Shown in pieces: positions 49,441 to 60,810 of a DNA stretch of 64,000 nucleotides. The DNA comes from Hydractinia symbiolongicarpus. Taxonomy: Eukaryota; Cnidaria; Hydrozoa; Anthoathecata; Hydractiniidae. Position 1 is the stretch's first letter, and each line of letters opens with the position of its first letter. The notes below the pieces were generated by a model that searched no databases, was not told the origin of the DNA, and worked only from the letters and a program-made list of their open reading frames with translations. A program made the position numbers and the translations under genes. Location: contig NC_079879.1 in the NCBI RefSeq assembly GCF_029227915.1, positions 8,494,001 through 8,558,000 of the forward strand. Reading direction: 5' to 3'.

Positions 49441-52400
49441 TTTTCGTCCACACTGCTCACTTCATCGCTGTAACATCAGAAATAATAGTTTAAACAAAGT
49501 CATATGTGCGTCGTGCCTGAATATATAAAAGCGAAAAAACAGTTTTGTGGCTCTCAGCTTTACTTTGAAAAATTCAAAAATATCACCATATGCCATTATA
49601 AGGAAAGAAAACTTTCGTTGTTAGCTTTATCCATAAAAAACTTTAGAATAAATAACTGAAGGTTTTATTGTAAACAGCACAAATGATTTAGGATTTTTGA
49701 TCAGTTTATTTTTTTCGTTCCTTTTGTGATGCATTTTCGAAATTAGTTTGGTCTTTTTGTGAGCAAATTATCTGGTAAATCTTTTTTTCAACTTTTTGAC
49801 TTGTCAACAGGTGAATTTTTCCACGAAGTTTACAGCTGGTCCATATATAATAATACACTACTTTTTGTGTGTGTTTATGTGTGGTTTTTCAAATGCGATT
49901 ATCTCACGTTAGGAAATCCCTTATAATTATATTCTTTGTTTACATTTTGATTGGCTTAAAATAAAATTACATAATGTTGTAGTTCGAACATACTTTGTGG
50001 GTTGTGGCTAATTTTTACTTTTAGCTCTGTTAAAAGAAGTGCACGATTTTCTAGGGCTTATATCTTGTATACAAAAAACAATACCTACGTTACATTGAAA
50101 AAACAACACCTACGTTACATTGAATGCGATTTATTGTCTACTTTGTCTATAAACTTTTTTATTCCGACGTTTCAATTTTTTTTATAAAACACGGATCGAA
50201 TACGAGTTAGGTACGCAATTACAAGCTTTTGGGACGAACTTCGGTTTGGGATTTCTGTGTGACGGATTTTGAGACTAGTTCATGTAGATTACACCTAGGT
50301 GGATAGAAATAAAGATTGTACAGATTATTAATTGATTCACTTTGTGAGTCTTTTAACACTTTGTCTTTAGCTATACATTTTAATAATAAGAAGCTTAACT
50401 TCAACCAAGACGATATTTTTGCATTTTAGTGGTAAATTTTTTCTGTTAACTGCTTTATGTTATTTTATGGTTTGTTCTTGATGCAATTTTTATATGAGCC
50501 AAGAAGCCATTCCACATTAATGAAAAGTAAAAAAAAAAAGATCGTAACGAAAGAATATTGCAGGTTGAGATAGATACTTTCACACTACTTGTCATGTCAG
50601 CTTTTGAGGTGGGATGGACCGTAATTGTCAAAAGTTTCATTCTCACCTTGTGGATAAGACGTAAGCTTTGTCTTGCGCTCATCAATTCTATATGTATGTG
50701 CATTTGTGGTGGTTGTTCGGTTTTCTAATCTTGTTGCATTGTTATCAGTGGACCTTAAAGGAGAGGCGAACAATAAACTTTTTTGTGGCAGCCACATAAT
50801 AAATTTTAGGCGAGGTAGCAAAAATTAAGGAACGTCTAAATCCCAAAACCTAATAACATAAATAACTACTATAACGACACACAAATAACTATGTTTCATA
50901 AATAAATATCCATATTCCTTTCTAGCAACATTTTTAAAAAGTTTTTATGGTTGTGTGGGAAAAAACAAGCAAGTTTGAGATGTATGTACCAATAAACATT
51001 AAAAATAAGACCTTTTAACTCAAGATAAGCAAGAATATTTTACATACAATCGTAGTGCCAGCATTTTATAATCTTCGTTAATACTTCTTGGAACTTTATA
51101 AACATCTTTCACAGCCAATAATAATATTCTTTTCGTAATTTTTTCTTTTTCACAACATACATACTACTTCGAACGATAAAGTTTGTTGTGATGAGATGGT
51201 GCCAAATTTGATGAATACACAGACCGGAAACTTTCAACAACAAATCGAACGTGCAATATGGCGGTTTCAACATTGTTTACATATCTTTATTTTCTTTATC
51301 TTTACTGATGAATTAGTTTACTAAGTTCAGTAATAAAAATATTTTCGTCGTGTTTTTCAACTAATAGCATTTTTGCTATTTTGATCTTAAACTTCTGTAT
51401 TATTTTTAATAAAATAGTCTGATTGATCATCGGAGCGTGGCCATCACAGAGAAAGATCATATATTGTTTCTCTGAATATAACCACCAGTTTGGCAAATGT
51501 GTAAAAATACTAAACAATAAAATGATCCAGCATTCGAGGATAAAAGTAAAAGCTGGTATTTTGTAACTTCTATGAACCGATGTTCTAGGGTATAATGTGC
51601 GTGTAATAATGTGTTGTTGTGCTGTAAAGTTTTAAACAAGCAGCTTTAATTTTTTACCCCTTTAACATAAAAAAGCAAAGCAAACAAAAGCAAAAAGCCT
51701 TTTTCACTTGATTCGATGCTAACTAAATATTACAAAACTAACAATTGTCAAGATGTTACGGGATTTTTCAGCCCAGCGGATCTGGTCTTTGAAATTATCT
51801 CTGGCATCATGAAATTTCAATCAGCAGCCGTGCCGCGGCTGTTCGCCCCTGCTTTAAGTTTAGCTAAAAAACATGTCACTGTGTTCACTGTGTTATGCAG
51901 TTTGATTACCTGAGATATCTTACTTATAATTGCTGAGAATGCTTTAAACGTTTTTGCGGTAGTGAACGTTTTACTTTAAGTTGTAACAGCGGTCTATTAC
52001 CTACTTTAGAAGCAAGCTAAATAACTTACAAATTTGTAGCTGGTTATATTGTCAATATAGTTTAGTTGATGTGACTGTATTTGTAATTGTACTTTTCATA
52101 TAAATGTTTACTTCGCTGAGTATTTTCAAAGAACTGAGAGCTACTCGTTCTTTTATGTAAGAGTAAACCATATAAAAACAGTTATTTATTAGTATAAAGT
52201 TTCGAATGAAAGAAAAACATTTTAAGCTGTATATGGCTTGATTTCTATAAAGCTTTGTGAAAGGAGTACAAAGTTTAGCTAAGTACATGCACAGTTTTTG
52301 AGCCAGACTGGCATAGCAGAATTTCAAAATAGGAGTAGTCAGATGAAATTAGGATGACAGTAGAGAAGAAAACAGATGGCAGCAAAGCTCCATATAGAAT

Positions 52401-52846
52401 AAAGTTTTATCTTCAGTCATGAACATTTAGTTGCATCAAATTTTAGGTACTTTATGCATGTTATGGTGTCAAAAAGAAACCTTAAATAGCGATAGTTAAA
52501 TCGTTGTTAATGTATCAGTTTTATCTATTAAAATTGTATCATATCTTGACAGTGATGTGATAGAGAGATATCGCTGTAAATGACGGTAGGTAACGCTGTT
52601 ACACAACATATCATGTTAATAGCTAGCTACATCAAAGGTGCGGTCCACAAATACTAACGTGGGCAATCTTTCGTATTTGTCCCCTTGCCGATTTGTAGCC
52701 GGGTGAATGCATTAAAAAAAACGCTATCTATCGTATGACAAAGCAGTTTTGGTTAATATAGTTTCTACGATTTTTCCGGGTTATTTTAATCTGGCAATTT
52801 GCATCCATGAAAACAACCTATATCGTGGAAAGTTTAATAATAGACC

Positions 52847-52902
52847 GAAACTAAAACGCAATATGTTCGGAGTTAGCTCCGGACATATTGCGTTTTAGTT
52901 TC
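52847..52902. repeat. 56-nt near-perfect palindrome
   Basis: 26-bp arms (starting GAAACTAAAACGCAATATGT) with one mismatch enclose a 4-nt loop, TTAG. It lies about 480 bp upstream of the class A GPCR start codon. Confidence 0.85.
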
Positions 52903-53302
52903 AGCTTGTTAAAACAGGACTCATTTTGCAACTATATTTTTGTTTTCTTTTATCGTCATTTCTTTCATTATCAAATATTTAATAGATAAGGCACCATATA
53001 ATTTTTGTTTAGAAATACTTCTAACTTAATCATAGACTTTTAGTTATGACCACGCATCATTAATTCAAGATACTAATCTATCTTTACAAATCTCTGACTT
53101 AAATTAAAACTATTAAACAGATTAACTTGATCATTTCGAAGTAGCGTAGTACAAAAAGCTTGGAGAGTGGAATATGTTGACTACTTAGATAAAACATTTT
53201 GGATCGTTTTATTTAAAGTATTATAAATCATAGTGAGAAGACGAAACTTGAAATCAAGTCAAATATTGTAAACATATGTGATAAACAGAACTTATTTTCT
53301 TT

Positions 53303-53304
53303 AG
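53303..53304 (+). promoter_or_regulatory. Probable 3' splice site in the 5' UTR of the class A GPCR
   Basis: TTATTTTCTTTAG/G, a pyrimidine-rich acceptor, lies 24 bases before the ATG at 53329, so the start codon probably sits in the second exon and the promoter is farther upstream. Confidence 0.5.
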
Positions 53305-53328
53305 GCATAAAAAAGAGGGAAACGCAAA

Positions 53329-54555
53329 ATGCATGATTCTTTTGAATATCATTATAATTTTACATTCGAAGACTTTCAAGACAGCTGCTGCAACGATAGT
53401 GTTTTAAATGCATCTCAGATGACACTGGCCAACGCGACATACCAATGCTTCAATGAAACATTTTGTTTCAACTTGACCAGTGATTGTCGCTTTCTCAGTT
53501 GCAACGCGAACCAATTCATATATTTGCCATTAGAACCCCTTCTGGAACTTTACATGGCACAAGTCATGCTATCTTTCTTAGCGTTTACATTAAATTTGAT
53601 TGAGATATTATACCTAATCTGTCAAAATCGCAAGAAGGTAGTATCTGAGTACTTATTAATAAGTTTGGCAGTAGCAGACACGTGTTTTGCCTTGTCTATA
53701 TGCATCGTCTATATTTTGTTAATTGTTAACCCGAAGTGTGGAATTTCATATAAACATCTGTATTTTTTCGCGGACCAGATAATTCAATTTTCCATAAATG
53801 GTTCCTTACTTCACGTACTGTCAATGTCATTGGAGAGATTAATTGTTGTCATGTTTCCATTAAAGTCCAGAACTCTAGTAACAAAAAAGAACATAAAATA
53901 CACTATAATAACTCTGTGGTTTCTCACATTTCTGTTGCAAGGCAGCGTCGCAACATATCAATACACCCATGCTTCAGTAAAGAAAGTAACAGAATACATT
54001 GGTAGTTCAGTCATGCTTGCTGTAGGCACTATGTTGTGTATTTTATATGCTTTTATTATAAGACGAGTGAGTAAACAAGCCCGGTTTGTTCGTAGAATTA
54101 GTACATGTCATCGTTATAGTAAAAAACAAGATCGCACAGAGACAGTTGCATTTATAACTGCTATCGTGGTCACTGCTGGTTTTGTATTGCTTACATTCCC
54201 GCTGGCTATTGGTAGGATAATGATGGTTGAAGACTCAAAAATAAGGATATCTTGTGAGTGCTTGATTATCTCCAACTCGCTTTTTAACCCAATGGTTTAC
54301 TTTTGGAGAGGTCACTGGTTAAAAATACAACGACGAAAAAGCATAACCAATTCTAGAAAAACTACGACGGACGTTACCTTAGACGATTATGCTGCAGCGA
54401 AAAACAATCGCTCTAGTCCACTTTCGATAAGTCGTGAAAATATATTTTCTATATCACGACAGAAGGATAGTAATATGCTTGATCCACAAGTAATGGGTAG
54501 GTATCGCGCATACACAGATAAATGGGATGGACATTTAAAATATCGTTATGAATAA
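53329..54555 (+). CDS. Rhodopsin-class (class A) G protein-coupled receptor, orphan (408 aa)
   Basis: A single open frame from ATG 53329 to TAA 54555. The 65-residue N-terminus carries six N-glycosylation sequons (N10, N22, N27, N35, N42, N48) and several cysteines, and no obvious signal peptide. Membrane segments lie at about 73-98, 108-132, 145-168, 190-210, 226-246, 272-298 and 305-327. Class A marks are LAVAD in TM2 (D117), C137 at the top of TM3, ERL at 169-171 in place of DRY, P291 in TM6 and NPMVY at 320-324 in TM7. The intracellular tail of about 80 residues is Ser/Thr-rich with RKSIT and SISR sites, suggesting phosphorylation. It should signal through heterotrimeric G proteins at the cell surface. 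The family is probably a lineage-specific cnidarian-type expansion; ligand not predictable. Confidence 0.92.
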   Translation: MHDSFEYHYNFTFEDFQDSCCNDSVLNASQMTLANATYQCFNETFCFNLTSDCRFLSCNANQFIYLPLEPLLELYMAQVMLSFLAFTLNLIEILYLICQNRKKVVSEYLLISLAVADTCFALSICIVYILLIVNPKCGISYKHLYFFADQIIQFSINGSLLHVLSMSLERLIVVMFPLKSRTLVTKKNIKYTIITLWFLTFLLQGSVATYQYTHASVKKVTEYIGSSVMLAVGTMLCILYAFIIRRVSKQARFVRRISTCHRYSKKQDRTETVAFITAIVVTAGFVLLTFPLAIGRIMMVEDSKIRISCECLIISNSLFNPMVYFWRGHWLKIQRRKSITNSRKTTTDVTLDDYAAAKNNRSSPLSISRENIFSISRQKDSNMLDPQVMGRYRAYTDKWDGHLKYRYE

Positions 54556-54675
54556 TTATCATTCTATGTTCTACCATTGAGATCGCACTAAGAAGGTTTA
54601 AAAACTTTCTTGGTCACACGTATTTCTACCGTGTATCTCATGTATTTATTTATACTATTTTATTCAGGCTTTTAA

Positions 54676-54681
54676 AATAAA
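54676..54681 (+). terminator. Polyadenylation signal for the class A GPCR
   Basis: AATAAA lies 121 bases after the stop codon, the first canonical signal downstream. Confidence 0.6.
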
Positions 54682-55977
54682 CTAAAGACTAAAAAATACA
54701 TTTTGGATCTTTACCACCCATCATGTCGTATAATCTCTTCATTTAAAGGAATTTGATTAAGTTTCTATACATCTTCCATGTTGTTTATATGAAAAAAATA
54801 CACATACTCCTCTTAGTAACATTTTTAGCACGCCCGCACACCGAAATAATTCACGTCTGTGACCTGAAATTCGTAAATAATTGCGCATTTTAAGAAAGAA
54901 AGAAATAGCCTACGCAATTACTTGTGGTGGCGAACTTCGAAATTAGCTGTCTTGTCTCAACATATTTTTCTTGAAAATAATAATTCTGGAGCGTGCGTGA
55001 CGTCACTAAAGTAAACTAAATTTTGTTGTTACAATAGTCGTCCCTGGGATAAACTAAAACAAATTATACTTTAATCATTTAAGGGACCATACAGTTAAAC
55101 AAATAACATCAAGAGCAACTGTCTTTTCCAAACTTTTTAGATAGGATAATATCTCATAATTTAATCGAGATAATCGAGAATTTAATTAGTTCGTTGTCAG
55201 GTCAACCGTTGCCAAGAAAAATGGGAAATCACACTTAGATATTTTGGCTAGCGGGATTTTAAGCAGTAAACCGGGAATAATGGACATCACAGCCTATGAA
55301 TGCGTGAAAGTCAACAAGTAAAATTGACATGCAATGCCATTTTATTATCTTCTTTTCAAACTCCAGCCACAAGTAGTTTCTTAAAACAGATGTCTTTCGA
55401 AACCTTTAGTTGTTGTTCCGGGAATAAAAGAAGTATATTTTTGTTATTTTGGTCCTAAATACACACCTACAGGGAAAATCAGATTGAAAAATTTTCCAAC
55501 CAAGATTGTACACTAAGGCACAGAATTCCAAGTTTTAATTTCTCTTAGAATACATATTATGAGCAGATGGTCCACGCATTTGGCTTTAATACCATTAACT
55601 ACGACTTAAAAGGCTCGCTGTGTGAACTCCTCTTTAGTTCAGCTGATGAGCTGTGATACGGCGACACATGCTTGTCCTGAGATGTGTATATGCTGTGTGT
55701 AGATCTGTATTTTTTTTCCTGTTGCATAAAGCAAGGTATCGTTTAAAAAAAGTTAGTTACCAAAATAAATTAGATTTGAATTTTGAAATTTTTAAAGTTA
55801 ATAATGATTTTATCCCCGACGTCCTTGTTTTTTAAGTCTGTTCTCAATTTTGGAATTATCTGTTATTTGTGAAAATTATTAGGATCATTTTGCTAATGGA
55901 AAAAACCTTCAATACCTTTTGCTTTCTGTTGAGGAAAGTTCCAAGAAAAAAAAACCCTCAAAATCAACACAGTCTTG
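54682..55977. other. Short interval between convergent GPCR and carboxypeptidase genes
   Basis: The two genes point towards each other here. Nothing recognisable; the frame at 55653-55835 has no family resemblance. Confidence 0.5.
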
Positions 55978-55983
55978 TTTATT
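55978..55983 (-). terminator. Polyadenylation signal for the carboxypeptidase gene
   Basis: AATAAA on the minus strand begins 11 bases past the TAA stop, implying a very short 3' UTR; another AATAAA overlaps the stop itself. Confidence 0.6.
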
Positions 55984-55994
55984 TCTATTAAAAT

Positions 55995-58900
55995 TTATTT
56001 CATGGCATTAATGGCTGCCAAAAACGCATCAGTTGTCTCTTCTCCGGAAGGTTTGATGTACCGAGCTGGCAACACGAATCCATAGCTTCCTCTGTCTCGT
56101 AGTTCAAGCGCGTATGAGTATTTTACACCGAGTTCTGCATAAACCCAATCGATGCTGCCGCCAGCGACTGCGTCTATAACAACAACGGTTTGCAGCATGG
56201 AAATCAATATGATCGAGGTTGCGGGGGTGGGGGAGAGGAGCCCCATTATTGTTGGCTGTTCTATGGTTGGCAATTTTTTACTTGTTTAAACATTTACTTG
56301 TTTAAACGGGAAATAGAACAGAAAAATACTTGATTTTGTAAGGATTAGCTACTATTACAATAAAAAAAGAGACGATTAATAATCATAATATCAAAAAAAA
56401 AATCATTATACAATAAATACTGCGCGTGGAATAGATTTTTTAACATACGCGAAAAATAGTACAAATAAAGTAGCAAGAAAATAGGGAGAGGAGGGGGAGA
56501 GGGGGAGAAACCGCCCTCCTCCTGTCTTTACGGTTTTACAGACATCCTTCAACATTTTTTTATTTTGTCTTTACCACAGACTTTTCAAAATTACGCAAGT
56601 CCTGAGATCTTCAAGTTATGCAGACTTTAATTGCAAATATAATTGGGGTATTTGTATCTCAGAGACAACAGGCGCTGGGAACAAGGTTAGCTGGTCGCGT
56701 TAGGTAGGTCTTATAGAGTAACAAATATGACCATAAAACACATTAGGGAACCCAAATGTGATCATCTAAGATGGGTGATTGTTTATACCACTAGTCGTTA
56801 TATCAGGTTTGCAGTATGCCTACTTGTTTAACATTTTTACCATTCTTAACATAAATGATAGATAACATTTACCAATTTCTCTTTTCTAAAAAAGTAGGAT
56901 ATATCTTTCTCTAACTATGGTCAAAGTTCTGACTGAAATGTGTTTTTGATAAGACAACTCCTTTTCAAAAAATTTCCTTTCTTTTCTTTTGATATAAACA
57001 CATCTTCACATCTAGCGCCACCATTTATTAATTAAAACCATTCTACATTCAAATACAAACTCTAACTGAAAAAATGTGCTAAAATTATCAAAAAAGTGAA
57101 AACATGTTTATTTTATAAAGCACCTTATATAAAATGATGTAGCACTTACAAAGAATTCTTGATGGTGGACCAGCTCTATAATAAGTTCTGTATCTTCTTG
57201 AGACAGCGTTGACAAAGATGTCAGCGACTCGTTTCTATAACATAGTGAAGCATGGATGTTAAACAAAATGTCACTATTAACAAAAGCTTTTGACTAAAGT
57301 GTAAAATTTTAAAATTTTTGAATTTTCTTACATTAAGGAACGATGAAAAAAACCCTTTCGGCTGGTTTTCATTTGCATGTTGTCGCGCAGTAAAAATACA
57401 TTAAAAAGATATTTATTTCTCTCATTTCACGCATTTCATCAGTGCGGAAAAACGTGCGTGAGTTGGCACTTGAACATTTTGGTGAATTTCATCGTCCAAT
57501 GCATTTTGTACACCACTTGTTAGAAAGAAGGGTAATCAAAAGCTAACTACAAATAAGGTTACAGGAAGGGAATAATTTCTATATTTGCTTCACAACAATC
57601 TACTTTTTTTTGGCTACAATTCCGCTTTAGCTTCTGAAATTTGTTTAATTATTATTGTAAAAGAATTACCTATCAATCACTCCTTACCTTTCAAGCTGCT
57701 TTAGGAGGTCGGGAAGCATTAAAATCAGGTCACTGCAGAGAACTTCACCAGTTTAGATTAAATTGAGTGAATTTTGGATAGAGCGCAAGAATTGTTGCGT
57801 GTAACGTATATTTTTTCGTCTCTACTAAATACACAAATTGACTTACGATTTCACCATAATCAGCCGGTAATCTAGTTGTATACGACCAAGGCGTTAGAAC
57901 CAGTTGACTATATGCGTGCACGTTCCAATAAGATTTCAAATTCAACCTTCTCAAATAGTTTGCGACTTGTCTAACTTCAATTTCAGAAAAAGCTGAAGTA
58001 CCGTGATAAGTATCTTGACATGGGTTTGACGATGTACCAACACCTATGTATAAAGATCATGAATATCGCGTGGCTCCGTTTGTATGTGAGCCAAAAATGG
58101 TAGCTCGAGTAGTGAAGAGTTTTTTTGAAAACAAGACGTTTCTTTAATCAGAAACGCCATTACAATGACACTCAGAGTATCAATTTAAATTACTTTCGAA
58201 AAAAACATAGTAACGTCACTTCAAAACCGACGTTAGTAGCCACAACATTATATGTTATTCTATTATTATTGTCAATTTCTACATTTTTATACATATACCT
58301 TTAAACTTACTTTGATCTATCTTTTTATTAGTTATCTAAGGATAACATGAGGGTACTAAGGATAAAGGGTGGATAAAAGGCAAACGTAGTGTCGTTATTC
58401 TGAGATTCAGAACATGGATAACACACTTTATTTGCTGCTTATCTATCGTTTCTATGACGTTTAACTACCTGAGAGTGTAAAATCATTAGTTAGTTTTGTG
58501 ATTTTAGACCTTCGTGTGTAATACAAATTAATTTTTTTACACTGTTTGAATCATTTTTGACTCATTTGTTGAATAAGGGAATGTTGCAAAAGAGTAATAC
58601 CCTCCAAAATTCAAAGAAATTTAAAACATTTACGTAAAATCTTTGTTAAAAAAATGCAAAACAAAATTTACCTCCAAATTTATGGTCCCAGTTCCTGTTA
58701 GGATCAGCTCCAACACACCATCCGTTTCCGCTTCTTGATCTTGTTTTTCTCCACATTCTTGCTCTCCCGCCCGTATGTGTGTACTTATATCCATCCACAT
58801 TAAACACGGGGAGAATGTAAAATTCGTACTTTGACAAAGCATCTGATACATCACTTCTAGAGCTTGTTAACAACTAAAATATTAAAAGGGAAACAAAATG

Positions 58901-60810
58901 GAAACTGTCTATATTGATTAACTATCTAGATTTTTCCACGGGCGACCGACTAGTTTACTTGTTATTGTTGCACTAAAGAAGTAACGTTTTTACCTCTTTC
59001 GTAAAGTACATGACAGTGGCTGGTGAAATCCATTCTCTTGCATGAATTCCACCGTCAATCCAAACTACAGGTTTCGATCCAGAATTTCCATCTGTTATCT
59101 AGAGGTATATGCGCGTATGAACAGCAACGGGAATAATAAAAACAAAAACAACAACAAAACAAGAAAACAGCAAGAATAACACCAACAACAACAACAACGA
59201 AGACGACGACGACGACGACGACAACAACAAGCGACAACAATAACAACAACAATAACAAACCTTTATTCCCAACATCTCTTCTCCTTCATATGATCGCCCA
59301 ACTGAGAATGTTGAAGCTTTTTCAGAGTATCTGTTTGCAAGGCTCCTTAATTCTTGTTTGATCTATAATATGTAATTATATACTCATATAGCAATTATTG
59401 CAAAAAGGGCAAAATTTTGTCCTACAGAATGACATTAGCACTTCCCCTTTAAAAGGCATGCACACATCGAACTTTTTAAGCTCTCCGCTGATGTGTTACA
59501 TAATGCAGAGGTTGCAGAAACAGCAACTATACGCTTTAACGGTTGTTTTCGCGATGTGTCGTAGACTCCTGACTCCAGAGAATCAGTGAAGTTACAGACA
59601 GCCGTTGTGAGAAATGGCATAAACAGGTCATTGTCGGAAAAAAAATAATTTCGAAGAAGTATGTCCAAGATTAAAAAAATGTAAAGTAAAAATTTTACAT
59701 TTTCATAAGTATTGTATTGATTGTAATCGAATCCAGAGAAAAACGCATTCTTTTGATTGGATAATCTTTCCTCTTCAACAGCATCTCCAACATCATTCAT
59801 CATCACTTTAAAAGAAATGTCCTTTTCTTTTAACATGGATTTCACTGAACCAAGATCGTATGCTTTGATATGAATATCAACAGGATTTCCTGCCGCTCCA
59901 GGTTCTCTCCATACATCAAGCTAAAAAGAAGGCAGTGTAGAAAGAAGGTAATTTGTTTTGTTTTTTTATTTATTTATTTATTTAGATATAGATAACAGTG
60001 CTACCTCTAGGGGTGTTAGAGAAATCCACTCTTTCAGATACTTCACTTGATTCTCGGTTGTTGGTGTTATCCGCAGGACCTTGTCACTAAATTTAAAAAA
60101 TAAACGATCATTTTTTTAACACGGTACTTTAATAAAACAAAACATGTTAAACCTTTTTTGTGATTCTCAAAAATTTTGGATCTGTTTACAAATTACGAAA
60201 ATCTATTACGAACTTTTTTTCAAAGTCAATTTTGAATCTTATAGTTTTCTTTACTTGAAGCGTATTTCGCAACTAAAAAACATCTTGATCTCGAAAAATT
60301 TTGGTAATTCTTAGAGTTCTGCAAATTACTTTATTGTTAAACTTAAAAAAAATACCGGATTCCACTTTTTTCGTTTTAAAAGAAAATATTACCTCATCAT
60401 GAAATGCGCTTCTGCTGTTAGTTAGACGTCAGTTTCAACATTAATATTGATAAAAGTATCTATAAAGTTTTTTTGCCGCGAATATTTTTAAATTTGGCGT
60501 TTTATTATAAACAAGTAATTTTCTCAGACAGTAAAGCAAAGTAGGGTTTGAAATATTTTACTTTCGCTTTCTGCTTAAAATCCGCCAAATTTACTCCCCT
60601 CGAAGTTACTCTGTGAAAGAAATACAAGTAAACATATTTGTATATGAAGTTCAGTCATTGTAATCAGAATAGTGAACCTCATCTAGAAGCCATAGTATCG
60701 CTTGAAAAATATGGTTTAATTCTATGTCTTTACCAATAGATAACTTACCCACTAAACTCATTTTTACCATGCGCTGCAGCAACCAGCAACAGAGCTAAGA
60801 ATTTCCACAT
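55995..60810 (-). CDS. Pro-carboxypeptidase A (M14 zinc metallocarboxypeptidase), secreted, complete, 411 aa
   Basis: Nine minus-strand exons with GT-AG introns and closed phase: 60749-60810, 60005-60086, 59699-59920, 59261-59362, 58994-59098, 58672-58873, 57847-58043, 57150-57234, 55995-56173. Residues 1-15 (MWKFLALLLVAAAHG) form a signal peptide. A propeptide follows (GDKVLRITPTTENQVKYLK, LDVWREPG), then the catalytic domain from about residue 105. Visible active-site parts: zinc ligands in GGIHAREW and VHAYSQ, substrate-binding RMWRKTRS and DPNRNWDHKFGG, Tyr in ILYAVAGGSIDW, and the general-base Glu in LELRDRG. The residue matching bovine CPA Ile255 is Ile, so A-type specificity (hydrophobic or aromatic C-terminal residues) is expected, not B-type. 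The GWCVG and NPCQ cysteines match the family disulfide. Length is normal. Likely a zymogen released into the gut lumen and activated by a trypsin-like cut. Confidence 0.95.
59128..59260. repeat. AAC/GAC trinucleotide-rich stretch in carboxypeptidase intron
   Basis: Imperfect AAC and AAT repeats with an internal (GAC)n run (about 59201-59222) occupy most of the intron between exons 4 and 5, ending directly at the exon 4 donor. The poly-valine/leucine frame here is an artefact. Confidence 0.8.

Larger units (their letters stand above)
40867..53302. other. Gene-poor interval between the two receptor genes
   Basis: No host gene recognised with confidence. Supported contents are the 129-bp tandem repeat, the TATAG array, AT-rich repeats around 43200-44200, the 49.1-49.5 kb repeat ORF, a 31-nt hairpin at 48221-48251 and a 56-nt palindrome at 52847-52902. 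Frames at 46466-46738, 48306-48946, 50455-50821, 51716-51913 and 52052-52327 show no family signature. Confidence 0.5.

Noticed and set aside
55630-55690. CTGATGAG resembling a hammerhead ribozyme core
   Set aside because: No following CGAAA and no supporting stems; the same was true of other CTGATGA sites checked (36147, 44238, 51306).
59055-59258. Poly-valine/leucine minus-strand frame
   Set aside because: It comes from AAC/GAC simple repeats in a carboxypeptidase intron, partly overlapping exon 5 in another frame.
60570-60607. Possible extra carboxypeptidase exon (acceptor at about 60612, donor GTAAAA) that would join exon 1 in frame
   Set aside because: Exon 1 splices directly to 60086 giving the expected propeptide start (FSGDKVLRI) in the right phase; the extra peptide has no family counterpart.
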